Source of the DNA: Bradyrhizobium sp. B097
Lineage (GTDB): Bacteria; Pseudomonadota; Alphaproteobacteria; Rhizobiales; Xanthobacteraceae
Direction of reading: 5' to 3'
Length of the DNA stretch: 64,000 nt
Assembly (NCBI RefSeq): GCF_038957035.1
Contig: NZ_CP152412.1
Span: 7,498,501-7,562,500, forward strand
Under the pieces are notes generated by a model, which made no database searches, was not told where the DNA came from, and was given only the letters and a program-made list of their open reading frames with translations. How positions within the stretch are numbered: the stretch's first letter is position 1; each line of letters opens with the position of its first letter. A program made the position numbers and the translations under genes. Positions 25,254-34,871 of the stretch are shown piece after piece.

Positions 25254-26585
25254 TCAGTTGCTGACCGCTTCGTCGCCGGAGGTCCGCACCTTGATGCCAT
25301 GCTCCTTGGCATAGGCGGCCGCGGACTTTTCGATGATCGGGCGCAGGAAGGCCCAGTCCGGCGCGATCCAGCCCGAGACCACCTTCCATTTGCCGCCGTC
25401 CCACTGCTGGAACGTGACGCGGCCGTCGCCTTCATGATTGTCCCAGGTGACGTTGATCGAATGGAACAGATCCTTGGCGCCGAGCGCCTCGACCCGCGCT
25501 GGATCGAGCTGGAGGTGCTCAAAACCCCAGCGCACCTCGTCACCGGTCAAAGTGCGCTTGCCGAACTTCGCCTGCGCGATCCGGATCGCCTCGACATTGA
25601 GGATGCCGTTCACGATGCCGAGATTGTGGTAGACGCTGCCGATCCGCTTCTTGTCGTCGAGATTGCCCTTGCCGGCGCCGTAGACCGTCTTGATCACCTC
25701 CTGCAGCACCGGATATTGCTCGCCGGAGGCCTGCGTGGTGATCGCGATATAGCCCTTGGCGGCGTCGCCGGCCGGGATCACGTCTTCCTCGGAATTGGAC
25801 CAGACGTTGCCGATGATATGGTCGGCGGGAAAGCCGACCTTCTGCGCGGTCTTCAACGCCACCGGGTTCATCACGCCCCAGCCGCGCAGCACCACGTAGT
25901 CAGGCTTCGCGCGCCGGATCGACAGCCATTGCGACTGCTGCTCGTTGCCGGGATGCGGCACCTCGATCTGCTCCAGGCTGAACTGATACTTGTCGGCCAA
26001 GAGCTTGTAGATCGGGATGGTCTCCTTGCCATAGGGCGAGCCGTGATAGAGCACGACGAGCTTCTTGCCCTTCAGCTTGTCGACCCCGCCCTCGCGGCTC
26101 GCAATGTAGTTCACGATTCCCGAGGTCTCGCTGTAGGGATTGAGCAGCAGCGGGAAGACGTAGGGAAACACGCGGCCGTCGGTCGAATCGGTGCGGCCGT
26201 GATTGATGGTGATCAGCGGCACCTTGTCCCTGGTGATACGATCGATCATGGCGTAGGCGATGCCGACCGACAGCGGATTCCAGGCGGCGACGCCGGGCCT
26301 GCCCTTCAGCCGCTCATAGACCTCGACGCCGCGCTCGACCTCGTACTGGGTCTCCCCTTCGTCCCAGGTCAGCTTGACGCCGTTGACGCCGCCATCGCGG
26401 ATGTTGATCAGATTGAGATAGTCGATGAACCCGCCGAAGAAGCCGGTGCCGCCGGCCGCATAGGGGCCGACCCGGTAGCTTTGCAGGGGGAAGAACTGCT
26501 CGTCGGCCCGGGCCGCCGGTAGCCCGGCCAGCACCGAGGCAACCGCCGCGGCGAAAGCAAATTTCAGAACTCTCGACTTAATCAT
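25254..26585 (-). CDS. livK: Periplasmic substrate-binding protein, LivK-like
   Basis: The 443-residue protein has a signal peptide (residues 1-27, KFAFAAAVASVLAGLPAARA) and the type-I periplasmic-binding fold of Leu/Ile/Val-like receptors: GYAMIDRITRDKVPLITINH, KKLVVLYHGSPYGKETIPIY and the DDKKRIGSVYHNLGIVNG region. It is longer than typical LivK (about 370) and resembles the subgroup used for amides and other small organics. It delivers substrate to the LivH/LivM permease. GGAG precedes the start by about 10 bases. Position between sfnG and a flavoprotein gene suggests an organosulfur ligand; the actual ligand is unknown. Confidence 0.85.
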   Translation of the reverse strand: MIKSRVLKFAFAAAVASVLAGLPAARADEQFFPLQSYRVGPYAAGGTGFFGGFIDYLNLINIRDGGVNGVKLTWDEGETQYEVERGVEVYERLKGRPGVAAWNPLSVGIAYAMIDRITRDKVPLITINHGRTDSTDGRVFPYVFPLLLNPYSETSGIVNYIASREGGVDKLKGKKLVVLYHGSPYGKETIPIYKLLADKYQFSLEQIEVPHPGNEQQSQWLSIRRAKPDYVVLRGWGVMNPVALKTAQKVGFPADHIIGNVWSNSEEDVIPAGDAAKGYIAITTQASGEQYPVLQEVIKTVYGAGKGNLDDKKRIGSVYHNLGIVNGILNVEAIRIAQAKFGKRTLTGDEVRWGFEHLQLDPARVEALGAKDLFHSINVTWDNHEGDGRVTFQQWDGGKWKVVSGWIAPDWAFLRPIIEKSAAAYAKEHGIKVRTSGDEAVSN

Positions 26586-26612
26586 CGTCAGCTTCTCCAG
26601 TGGTGCGAAATG

Positions 26613-27653
26613 TCATGTGTTCCGAGCGGCGACTTGCCGCGTGAGGGCGGTCCAAAACCGGTCCCAGAGCGCGATCAGGCCGCGCGGTTCGGCAATCAGG
26701 AACGCGATGATCAGCGCGCCGACGACGATGCGCTGGCTCATCTCCAGAACGCCGGAATCGAACACGCCGCCGAGCAGGGCCGCGCCGGCGCGCGACAGGA
26801 TCAGCGGAAACACCACGATGAAGGCGGCGCCGAGAAACGCGCCGCGCAGCGAGGCCAATCCGCCGATGATGATGATGAACAGGATCTGGAACGAGTGATC
26901 GAGATTGAAGCCGGCCGGCTCGACCGTGCGCAGATAGGCGAAGGCCCACAACACCCCCGCGATACCGATCAGGAACGAGGAGACGCCGAAGGCCAGCAGC
27001 TTGGTGCGCAACAGCGGCACGCCGATCACCTTGGCGGCGAGCTCATGATCGCGCACCGCGACGAAGTTGCGGCCGCTCTGTGAGCGCAATAACCGCAAGG
27101 TCAGGAAGGTCGCTGCTGTCACGACACTCAGCGAGAACACATAGCGGCCGGCCGGGCTGGTGAACGACAAACCAGCCACGTGCAGGACCGGGGCATCGAT
27201 CACGCCGGACGGATTGTCGTTGGAGAACCAGCCGAACTTCGTGAGCGCCCATTGCACGAAGAATTGTGCGGCCAGGGTCGAGACCGCGAGGTAGAATCCT
27301 CGCAGCCGCAGGCTGGGCAGTCCGAACACGATGCCGATCGCGGCCGCGATGAGGCCGGCGAGCACCAGATCGACGAGCAGCGGCAGTTCGGGCAGCCGGA
27401 GGTGGAGATTGTAGGTGGCATAGGCGCCGACCGCGAGGAAGGCGGCGGAGCCCAGCGACACCTGGCCGGCATAGCCGGTGAGAACGTTGAGCCCGACCGC
27501 GGCGAGCGCCAGCGCCAGAAACGGCGTCAACACCGCATCCAGCAGGTAGTCGGAGCCAAAGAACGGGATGACGCCAAAGGCGATCACGGCTGCGACGGCA
27601 ATCGCGATGGTCTCTACGCCGGCGCGCTGTGCTGTCGAGGTTGCTGCGCGCAT
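26613..27653 (-). CDS. livM: Branched-chain-type ABC permease LivM
   Basis: The 346-residue inner-membrane protein has about nine hydrophobic segments and the LivM motifs VGLNVLTGYAGQVSLGSAAF and FFVQWALTKFGWFSNDNPSG, plus the EAA-like loop VIGVPLLRTKLLAFGVSSFL that docks the ATPases. It forms the channel with LivH. It lies 3 bp from the livH stop, so the permease genes are co-translated. All expected parts are present. Confidence 0.9.
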   Translation of the reverse strand: MRAATSTAQRAGVETIAIAVAAVIAFGVIPFFGSDYLLDAVLTPFLALALAAVGLNVLTGYAGQVSLGSAAFLAVGAYATYNLHLRLPELPLLVDLVLAGLIAAAIGIVFGLPSLRLRGFYLAVSTLAAQFFVQWALTKFGWFSNDNPSGVIDAPVLHVAGLSFTSPAGRYVFSLSVVTAATFLTLRLLRSQSGRNFVAVRDHELAAKVIGVPLLRTKLLAFGVSSFLIGIAGVLWAFAYLRTVEPAGFNLDHSFQILFIIIIGGLASLRGAFLGAAFIVVFPLILSRAGAALLGGVFDSGVLEMSQRIVVGALIIAFLIAEPRGLIALWDRFWTALTRQVAARNT

Positions 27654-27656
27654 CGC

Positions 27657-28547
27657 CTAGACCCTCTCGACCAGCTTCTGCCCGAACAGCCCCGACGGCC
27701 GGACCAGCAGCAGCACCAGCGCCACGACATAGGCGGCCCAGGCCTCGATGCCGCCGCCGAACAGCGGCCCGACATAGACTTCGGCGAGTTTCTCGATGGC
27801 GCCGATCAGAAGACCGCCGATGATCGCGCCGGCAATTGAATCGAAGCCGCCAAGCACCAGCACCGGCAGCGCCTTCAGCACCACGAGCGACAGCGAGAAC
27901 TGCACGCCGAGACGCGCACCCCACAACAATCCGGCGACCAGCGCGACGACGCCGGAAGCCGTCCAGACGGTGGCCCAGACCCGCGGCAGCCGCAGGCCGA
28001 CGGCGAGCGCCGCGAACGGATCTTCGGCGACCGCACGGAACGAGAGCCCGGCTCGCGTGTAACGGAAGAACAGCGAGAACAGCGCCACCAGGCTTCCCGC
28101 GACCACTGCTGCGAACAGGTCGAACCGGCTGATGAAGACACCGGCAATATCCAGCGGCACGTCGCTGATCCCGATGTCGAGGCCGTGAACCTGGGTGCCC
28201 CACAACAGCTGCGCGGCGCCCTCGATCACGTAGGACAGCCCGAGGGTTGCCATGAACAGAGTGATCGGCGGCTGGTTGATCAGCGGCCGCAGCACCGTGC
28301 GCTCGACGGTCACGCCGAGCACCACCATGATCGCCAGGGTGATCAGGAACGCAAGCGGAAACGAGAGGCCGCGCTCGACCAGGCTGACGAAGGTCAGCGC
28401 CGCGAACAGCAGCATGGCGCCCTGCGCAAAGTTGAGCACGCCCGAGGTCTTGTAGATCAGCACGAAGCCGATCGCGACCAGCGAGTACATCACTCCCGAC
28501 AGCAGACCGCCGACCAGCACCTCGATCAGAAACTGATAATCGAACAT
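27657..28547 (-). CDS. livH: Branched-chain-type ABC permease LivH
   Basis: The 296-residue inner-membrane permease has motifs LLSGVMYSLVAIGFVLIYKT and SGVLNFAQGAMLLFAA at its N-terminus, the family signature, and the ATPase-docking loop FRAVAEDPFAALAVGLRL. About eight membrane segments are apparent. Its start codon overlaps the livG stop (TGATG). It would pair with LivM to carry the ligand bound by the upstream receptor. Confidence 0.9.
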   Translation of the reverse strand: MFDYQFLIEVLVGGLLSGVMYSLVAIGFVLIYKTSGVLNFAQGAMLLFAALTFVSLVERGLSFPLAFLITLAIMVVLGVTVERTVLRPLINQPPITLFMATLGLSYVIEGAAQLLWGTQVHGLDIGISDVPLDIAGVFISRFDLFAAVVAGSLVALFSLFFRYTRAGLSFRAVAEDPFAALAVGLRLPRVWATVWTASGVVALVAGLLWGARLGVQFSLSLVVLKALPVLVLGGFDSIAGAIIGGLLIGAIEKLAEVYVGPLFGGGIEAWAAYVVALVLLLVRPSGLFGQKLVERV

Positions 28548-29464
28548 CAGACCGCGAGCTCCGTGACGTCCTGATGCGCAACACCGAGATAGGCGTCGAT
28601 CACCGCCTGGTCGGACCTCACCTCGTCGGGCGTGCCGTCGGCGATCTTGCGGCCGTTGTCGAGCACCGCGATTCGGTCCGACAGTCCCATCACCACGGCG
28701 ATGTCATGCTCGATCAGCACGATGGTGGCGCCATAGCTGTCGCGCGCATTGCGCACGTGCTCGGACAGTTCGCGCTTCTCGCTCAAGGTGACGCCCGCGA
28801 ACGGCTCGTCGAGCAACAACAAGGTCGGCCGCGCGACCAGCGCCCGCGCCAGTTCGACCCGCTTCTGCAAGCCGTAGGGCAAGCTTCCGGCGGCGCGCTC
28901 ACGGACGTCGCCTAAGTGCAGGAAGCCAATGACATCCTCGGCGGCGGCGCGGTTCTCCGCCTCGATCCGGCGCGCCAGCGGCGAGCCGATGATCTGGCGC
29001 AGGAAACCGGCGCGGACGCGGTGCGCGAGCCCCATCAGGACATTGTCGAACACCGACAGCCCCTTGAAGATCGCAAGATTCTGGAACGTGCGCGCGACGC
29101 CGTGCGCGGCGAGATGTGCCGTCGGCACGTGGACAAATGCGCGCTCGCCGAGCCAGACCCGGCCGCGATCGGGACGGTAGAGCCCGCTGATGACGTTGAG
29201 CAGCGAGCTCTTGCCGGCTCCATTGGGCCCGATGACCGCGCGGATCTCTCCCGGTGCGACCGCAAGATCGACGTCGCGCAGCGCCGCGACGCCGCCGAAT
29301 GCGAGCGAGATTTCGTTCAGCGCCAGCACCGGCCGTACCGCGCGATCGCCGGCCTGCGCGAGCACCCGTGTGGGGGCATCGGCAATCGCCGTTGCGCGCG
29401 CCTTCCCTTGCGCCGGAGCAGCCTCCAGCGCAAGGACACCGGTATTCGTCGCCACCGCGGTCAC
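28547..29464 (-). CDS. livG: ABC transporter ATP-binding protein, LivG type
   Basis: The 305-residue protein has Walker A GPNGAGKSSL, signature LPYGLQKRVELAR, Walker B LLLLDEPFAGVTL and the C-terminal extension VIDAYLGV, as in LivG. The signature has LPYGLQ rather than LSGGQ, which is common in this family. It carries an unusual N-terminal extension of about 45 residues (MTAVATNTGVLALEAAPAQG and onward) rich in Ala with no motif. The start is GTG at 29464 with GGAGG 8 bases upstream. It lies 16 bp after sfnG. Confidence 0.9.
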   Translation of the reverse strand: MTAVATNTGVLALEAAPAQGKARATAIADAPTRVLAQAGDRAVRPVLALNEISLAFGGVAALRDVDLAVAPGEIRAVIGPNGAGKSSLLNVISGLYRPDRGRVWLGERAFVHVPTAHLAAHGVARTFQNLAIFKGLSVFDNVLMGLAHRVRAGFLRQIIGSPLARRIEAENRAAAEDVIGFLHLGDVRERAAGSLPYGLQKRVELARALVARPTLLLLDEPFAGVTLSEKRELSEHVRNARDSYGATIVLIEHDIAVVMGLSDRIAVLDNGRKIADGTPDEVRSDQAVIDAYLGVAHQDVTELAV

Positions 29465-29480
29465 GTCGCCAGCCTCCCTA

Positions 29481-30581
29481 TCACTCGGCAGCCTGGGCGT
29501 GCGCCGCGGTTTTCGCCTCCAGCGCGCGAACCAGCGGAATGACGCGACGGCCGAAATACTCGACCTCTTCCTGGAAATGCAGGAAGCCGAGCAGCACGAG
29601 GTCGACGCCGACCTGCTTCAGCGCGACGATGCGCTCGGCGATCTGCTCCGGCGTGCCGATCAGATTGGTCTTGAAGCCGTCATTGTATTGGACAAGGTCC
29701 TCGAAGCTCGATTTCGCCCAATTGCCCTGGCCTTCCGGCGAGGCCTTGCCGGCATTCTTCACCTCATGGCCGAAGGCATTGACCGCCTCCGGATCGGCCT
29801 TGACGATGATCTCGTCCAGCACGGCGCGCGCTTCGGCCTCGCTCTCGCGCGCGATCGCAAAGGCGTTGACGCCGATCTTGACCGAGTGATTATTGGCGCG
29901 CGCCTTGGCCCTGATATCGTCGACCTGCTTCTTGATCTCCTCGACCGAATTGCCGTTGGTGAAGTACCAGTCCGACACCCGCGCGGCCATGTCGCGCGCC
30001 GCGCGCGAGCTGCCGCCCTGAAAAATCTCGGGCAAGGGATGGGCCGGCTTCGGCTTCAGCGTGTAATCGGTGAAGCGGTAGAAATCGCCACGGAAGCTGA
30101 AATTGTCCTGCGTCCAGATTCCGCGCAGCGCACGGATGAATTCTTCCGAGCGGCGGTAGCGCTCGTCGTGGTCGAGCCAGGACTCGCCGATCGCCGTGAA
30201 CTCGCCGCGGAACCAGCCGCTGACGATGTTGACGGCGACACGGCCCTCGGTGAGCTGGCTGATGGTCGCGATCTGCTTGGCCGCCACCGCCGGATTCCAG
30301 GGCCCAGGCAGCAGTGCCGCGATCACCTTCAGTTTCGTGGTCGCCGCGAGCAAGGCGTGGCTGAACGCGACCGGCTCATGCTGGAATTCGGCGCCATAGC
30401 CGGCGGTGAAGCGGATCTGGCTCAGTGCATAGTCGAAGCCGCTCGCTTCCGCGATCTGCGCCAGGCGGCGGTTGTAGTCGATGTCCCATCCGGTTCGCTG
30501 CTCGATCTTGCTGATGACCAATCCGCCGGAGACGTTGGGCACCCAGTAGGCGAATTTGATCTGATCATGGCTGGCGGTCAT
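29481..30581 (-). CDS. sfnG: FMNH2-dependent dimethylsulfone monooxygenase, SfnG type
   Basis: The 366-residue flavin-dependent monooxygenase of the bacterial luciferase family closely resembles SfnG as I recall it: QIKFAYWVPNVSGGLVISKI, SQIRFTAGYGAEFQHEPVAF, EIFQGGSSRAARDMAARVSD, WYFTNGNSVEEI and SSFEDLVQYNDGFKTNLIGT. SfnG oxidises dimethylsulfone to methanesulfinate using reduced FMN, opening it as a sulfur source. The ATG at 30581 has GAGG 8 bases upstream, and the open frame upstream lacks family sequence. It is the first gene of a seven-gene operon with a Liv-type transporter and an acyl-CoA-dehydrogenase-like flavoprotein. No flavin reductase or sulfur regulator is seen nearby. A related alkanesulfonate substrate is possible. 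Confidence 0.88.
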   Translation of the reverse strand: MTASHDQIKFAYWVPNVSGGLVISKIEQRTGWDIDYNRRLAQIAEASGFDYALSQIRFTAGYGAEFQHEPVAFSHALLAATTKLKVIAALLPGPWNPAVAAKQIATISQLTEGRVAVNIVSGWFRGEFTAIGESWLDHDERYRRSEEFIRALRGIWTQDNFSFRGDFYRFTDYTLKPKPAHPLPEIFQGGSSRAARDMAARVSDWYFTNGNSVEEIKKQVDDIRAKARANNHSVKIGVNAFAIARESEAEARAVLDEIIVKADPEAVNAFGHEVKNAGKASPEGQGNWAKSSFEDLVQYNDGFKTNLIGTPEQIAERIVALKQVGVDLVLLGFLHFQEEVEYFGRRVIPLVRALEAKTAAHAQAAE

Positions 30582-31780
30582 TGCAATTACCTCAAATGTT
30601 GGACGTGGAGGACGTGACGAGGCAGCACGAAGCGTTCGCGCGGCGCCGGGCCAGCGGGTTACGAAGCGGCTCATGCGGGCCGCCGGCGGATCTTGAATTA
30701 CGGGAAGGTTGGCGCGATCAGCGTCCCTGATCCGCGCCGGCACGCGCTCGGAGCGTCAACAACACGCCGTGCGGCACGACGTCAGCGGCGCGACGCGGGT
30801 TCGAGATCGGTCAAACAGGTCAGTGCAAGTCATCCGCATTCCCCTCGCAAGCACCATCCGGCGAGCAATCAATATTTTCAGAGAAAGCAGAGACGAGCGA
30901 GTCCAAGGCAAACTCTTTTTCGGCGATTCCGGGAAAGCGGTATTCTTTTGTTGACGCAAAACGCATCGTTTGATGCTGAGCGGCCGAATTTCTATCCGTA
31001 TCGGCGCGCCTATGCGGCGAGATCATGCGGCTTGCAGTAACATGCCGGCCCCCCTGAGATGAAGGAGAGGATAGTTCTGATGTTCGAAACGATTCTTTCC
31101 TGCACGCCGGACAGCGTAGATGTAAAATCACACGGCAGCGCGTGTCATCTTAGAGATTTATCTCTTGTGACGGCTCGACTGCGCTCAGCCAGGAAAATTG
31201 CGGAAACCAACCGGACCGGACTCGCGTCAATGACATGGAGATGGCGTGCCAAGCTTGCGCCCTGGCGTCGCTCGCCGTGACCTGATGACCAAGAGATCGC
31301 AAGCGCGTCTATCAAAGTAAGCGCTTTTGAAGCGGAGCGCGAAAACGGCGCCAAGACAAGCTGCCCTTTCAACGATCGTGATTTTCTCCGATAAGCTTGA
31401 GAAACACCGCCTGCCAGACTTCCGACGACGCCCCGATCGTGGATTTGCGTCAACATGAATGGTCCTTCTTGGATATCTTATCGCTCGAGGAGTTCTCCTT
31501 GACCTCTTTGCCCGGGATAGGCCGCTTGAACTGCGACGCTCGTCGACATTCGCCCCAAACGATCGGCTGACTTTTTCTTGGAGGCCGGCTCGTTTCGAGT
31601 TTCGAGAGATTTGGAGCCAGCAAATTCGCTAAAGCTTCTTCATTTGGAAATGTCGGGCGATCGACCATGGGGGGCGGCGACGGCGCTATCGAGGCGCCCG
31701 TGCGCGTTGATTGCGGACGCCCTCTTCAACTTTCACGTCGGCGGCTTTGGGAACAGTTCCCCCTTCAGCCGGAGGCCGCC
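30582..31780. other. Gene-poor region upstream of sfnG
   Basis: About 1.2 kb without a convincing gene. Frames at 31059-31280 (plus) and 31450-31668 (minus) are the least unlikely but have no recognised family and poor context. The first 200 bp must contain the sfnG operon promoter, which I cannot place with confidence. No nod-box or tts-box-like sequence was seen. Confidence 0.45.
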
Positions 31781-31781
31781 G

Positions 31782-31874
31782 TATCCGCGATCGCGTATAT
31801 AACGGATTTATACGCGATTGCGCATAGGCGCTGTTTATACGCGAATATTGATGATTTATGCGCGATTGCGCATG
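31782..31874 (+). promoter_or_regulatory. Array of palindromic operator-like boxes before the second hipBA
   Basis: TATCCGCGATCGCGTATA (31782-31799), TATACGCGATTGCGCATA (31809-31826), a half-conserved TATACGCGAATATTGATG (31836-31853) and TATGCGCGATTGCGCATG (31857-31874) repeat a near-palindrome with starts 27, 27 and 21 bp apart. They lie 20-110 bp before the antitoxin start, as expected for HipB-type autoregulation. Confidence 0.65.
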
Positions 31875-31894
31875 TCTTGTCCAAGAGGCGGGGG

Positions 31895-32149
31895 ATGACC
31901 CAACAAATCGCACGAACAGAAAGGCAGCTCGGCGCCATCCTGCGCCGGGCTCGCAAAAAGGCCGGGCTGACGCAATCCGATCTCGGGAAAGTCATACATC
32001 TGCGCCAGGCGACGGTGTCCCGGCTCGAAGGAGGGGCACCGGCCATTCAACTGCACACCGTCATGGCAGCATTGGCCGCGCTTGATTTTGAGCTGGTCGT
32101 TCGCCCGCGGAGCAAAGCCAGTGCAGCCGATATCGAGGATATCTTCTGA
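31895..32149 (+). CDS. hipB: XRE-family antitoxin, HipB-like
   Basis: The 84-residue protein is essentially one helix-turn-helix domain: LGAILRRARKKAGLTQSDLG, then LRQATVSRLEGGAPAIQLHT, and a short tail (SKASAADIEDIF) that in this family contacts the toxin. The ATG at 31895 is chosen because a purine-rich GGCGGGGG lies before it and because it gives the usual antitoxin length; the open frame extends upstream through the operator boxes. The stop overlaps the hipA start (TGATG). It would bind the palindromic boxes upstream and repress the pair. Confidence 0.88.
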   Translation: MTQQIARTERQLGAILRRARKKAGLTQSDLGKVIHLRQATVSRLEGGAPAIQLHTVMAALAALDFELVVRPRSKASAADIEDIF

Positions 32150-33459
32150 TGGCCCGTCCGCGAGCCAAGGAGCCGTTGAACGTGTTCGTGAACGGACGCC
32201 AGGCAGGGGTACTCAACCGCGAGTCCAGCGGGGCTATCGATTTCCGATACGATCCAGCCTGGCTCGCCTGGCAATCGACGTTCCCGATTTCGCTGTCATT
32301 GCCGCTCCGTGAAGATCGGTACATCGGCGCAGTGGTGACCGGTGTCTTCGACAATCTATTGCCGGATAGCGAGCAAATGCGCAGGCGTGTTGCGGAGCGC
32401 GTCGGAGCCAATGGTACCGACGCCTACAGCATGCTTTCGTCCCTCGGCCACGACTGCGTTGGCGCGCTCCAATTCTTGCCGGAAGGCATCGATCCGGGCC
32501 GGGCGGGAACGACCGATGGCACATATGTGAGCGATGAGGACGTTAGCAAACTCATTCAAAACCTGGCCACAGCGCCGCTTGGCCTCGGCGAGGACGAGGA
32601 TTTTCGTATCTCGCTGGCTGGCGCTCAAGAAAAGACGGCTCTGCTGCGCCGAAGCGGCAAATGGTACAAACCGTCCGGGACAACGGCGACAACCCATATT
32701 CTGAAGCCGCAGATCGGTCGCTTACCAAATGGGGTTGATCTCTCAAACGGCGTCGAGAACGAATATTTCTGTCTCAAGCTGATCAAGGCGCTTGGCATAC
32801 CGGCTGCCAATGCAGAGATTGCCGACTTCGGCGGCCGACGCACACTCATCGTCGAGCGCTTTGACCGCCGCTGGACTCAGGACAAACGTTTGCTCCGGCT
32901 TCCGCAAGAAGACTGCTGCCAAGCGCTTTCCGTCCCGCCGACCCGAAAATCTCAATCCGACGGCGGTCCCGGCGTGAAGGAAATCTTTGATCTGCTAAAA
33001 GGCAGCGATTATCCCGCTGAAGATATCGCGGTCTTCATGCGCGCGGGGATCGTATTTTGGTTGATCGGCGCGACGGATGCCCACGGCAAAAACTTCAGCG
33101 TCTTCCTTCATCCCGGCGGACGTTTCCGTCTCACGCCCCTTTATGACGTGTTGAGTGCGCAGCCGAGCCACGATGCAAAGCAAATCCAACCCAAGGCACT
33201 TAAACTCGCCATGTCGGTCGGCAAGAGCCGCCACCATACCGTAAATGAGATGCGGCCGCGGCACTTCATCCAGACGGCAGAAATGTCGGGCGTCGGGATC
33301 GCTGTCGTGCGCACGATTTTTGATGATCTAGCCACGACATTCGAGGCGAACTTCCAGGAGGTCGTCAAAGCTTTGCCTACAGGCTTCCCGAGAAACCTCA
33401 CGGAATCGATCCGGATCGCGGCTCTGCACCGCATCAAACTCATCAACGAAGCAAACTAG
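32149..33459 (+). CDS. hipA: HipA-type kinase toxin (second copy)
   Basis: The 436-residue protein has the HipA_N region (LNVFVNGRQAGVLNRESSGA, FDNLLPDSEQMRRRVAERVG), the Gly-loop/ATP region around ISLAGAQEKTALLRRSGKW, the catalytic NTD-like motif GATDAHGKNFSVF and the metal-binding aspartate in LTPLYDVLSAQP. It is closer in layout to E. coli HipA than the copy at 8884, so the two pairs are separate acquisitions. All key residues are present. Target unknown. It is coupled to its antitoxin by a 1-bp stop/start overlap. Confidence 0.88.
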   Translation: MARPRAKEPLNVFVNGRQAGVLNRESSGAIDFRYDPAWLAWQSTFPISLSLPLREDRYIGAVVTGVFDNLLPDSEQMRRRVAERVGANGTDAYSMLSSLGHDCVGALQFLPEGIDPGRAGTTDGTYVSDEDVSKLIQNLATAPLGLGEDEDFRISLAGAQEKTALLRRSGKWYKPSGTTATTHILKPQIGRLPNGVDLSNGVENEYFCLKLIKALGIPAANAEIADFGGRRTLIVERFDRRWTQDKRLLRLPQEDCCQALSVPPTRKSQSDGGPGVKEIFDLLKGSDYPAEDIAVFMRAGIVFWLIGATDAHGKNFSVFLHPGGRFRLTPLYDVLSAQPSHDAKQIQPKALKLAMSVGKSRHHTVNEMRPRHFIQTAEMSGVGIAVVRTIFDDLATTFEANFQEVVKALPTGFPRNLTESIRIAALHRIKLINEAN

Positions 33460-33909
33460 GCTGGCCGACTGCCGGTCGATGGCCGCCCGCTCTATGGTGA
33501 TGCGCTGGCCGAAGCTGGCGTGCGTCTGGGGATCCCAGAACATGAAAGCCGTTCGCAGGTTGTTGGCGAGACGGTTCAGATATCGGCCGCCGGGATCCAG
33601 TTGATCCGGTCGGGCCAAGATCGCCGACACCGGCAGCGGGTCACTTCGGCGACCATGCGAGCGATTCCAGAGCTCTCAGAAATGCCGAGAGGTGCTCTAT
33701 GCCTCCGAAGATCGGGCTGTCGTCTGCGCCGAACGGCGCGGCGAGGCTCGGGCATGTGCGATGATGCGGCACAGATCGGATCTCGTAAAGATAGCTTGGG
33801 CTTCAAGCCGATCGTCTGTCTAGCCGTCGACGGCGCGCCGTAATCGATTCTTTGGTAGGCATCCGACCTGCCGCGCGGATCGGCGCTATGATCGTCCTCG
33901 CGACACCGG
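33460..33909. other. Fragmented region without an intact gene
   Basis: A minus-strand stretch at about 33,475-33,640 reads RPDQLDPGGRYLNRLANNLR and FWDPQTHASFGQRITIERAA, which looks protein-like, but I do not recognise the family and it has no proper ends. The rest shows no gene. Confidence 0.35.
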
Positions 33910-34730
33910 TGCGTTGAGAGCTGAGATGGACGCCCGAGCCCTCGAGCGCAACGCGGTTAGCCAACGTCTCACATGACGCGCTCACAGATAGACGGCTTGA
34001 TGCACAATCGCGGTCACGACATTCACGCATCGATCTTGCTCGGCACCGCAGGCATTCCGATCGCCAAGGCAGCGCCCAATGAGGGCAGCGATACGGCACT
34101 CGTTGCCGCCCGTATGGCGATCGAACTGCCGGCCCGTTACCTGGATATCGCTAACAAGCCTGTTGTCATTTCGGTCACGCAATTCCTCGCCGACGGCAAT
34201 GCGGGCAACGTTATCACCGCGGATGCCGATGTCAGCGGCACCATTCGCAGCTTCGAGAATATCTCCCTGGGCGAGAACGGCGAGCCCTCACTTGAGGAAA
34301 AGCTCGATCAGCTAGTCTCGCGAATGGCATCGGAGGCGGCCGTAAATTACGACTGGGCGGTCCGACCGGGTGCGCCGGCGACACGAAACGACCCTGCGCT
34401 GTTCGAGCAGATCATCGCGCCTCTCGGGCGGACATGGCCTGGGATGCTCGATACGCCCTGGGCGTGGCATGTTCTCGGAAGCTTTCTCATATTATACCGG
34501 CGTCATGCCCGCCCTGTACTTCTCCATCGGAGTTAGCAAGGACGGACGCGGACTCGCGGTGGTGCATACAAAGGAGTTCGACGCGCACCCCGATAGTTTC
34601 GCCCACGGGCTTCGTCTCATGACGACGTTGGCAGTTATTGGGACGACCGACAAAATGGACTGGTAGTAGACAACCGGAAGATAGCCTCTAAAGATGAGCC
34701 GCGGGTGTATTATTGCGGTTTCACCCCCAT
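33910..34730 (+). pseudogene. Deleted copy of the M20 amidohydrolase gene
   Basis: This is a near-identical but broken copy of 43,737 to about 44,795. It lacks the 5' end, has a roughly 230-bp internal deletion (43,895-44,128 of the intact copy), a 9-bp deletion, a frameshift near 34,455 after GMLDT, and a Cys-to-Arg change in the metal-binding motif (HNRGHD here, HNCGHD in the intact copy). Sequence identity continues about 60 bp past the stop, so a DNA segment was duplicated and then decayed. Confidence 0.9.
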
Positions 34731-34871
34731 CACTGCGCGCCCACCGGCGCGGCGAAAGTGGAAGCAGTGCTTCGCCGAAACCCAATGACGAACGCCCATG
34801 ATCTGGCGCTTCAACATAGCCCACACACTTTCAATCGTCTGGCGACTACATCTCCTCCGCGCTGCGATGGG

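Noticed and set aside
25197..26522. 441-codon open frame on the plus strand
   Set aside because: Antisense to the binding-protein gene, which has a signal peptide and family motifs; the plus frame has none.
27043..28584. 513-codon open frame on the minus strand
   Set aside because: Overlaps livM and livH in another frame; Arg/Ala-rich and without membrane segments, so a shadow frame.
29190..30617. 475-codon open frame on the plus strand
   Set aside because: Antisense to livG and sfnG, both of which show strong family motifs.
30582..31780. Symbiosis or type III secretion regulatory boxes
   Set aside because: I looked for nod-box and tts-box-like patterns and saw none convincing.
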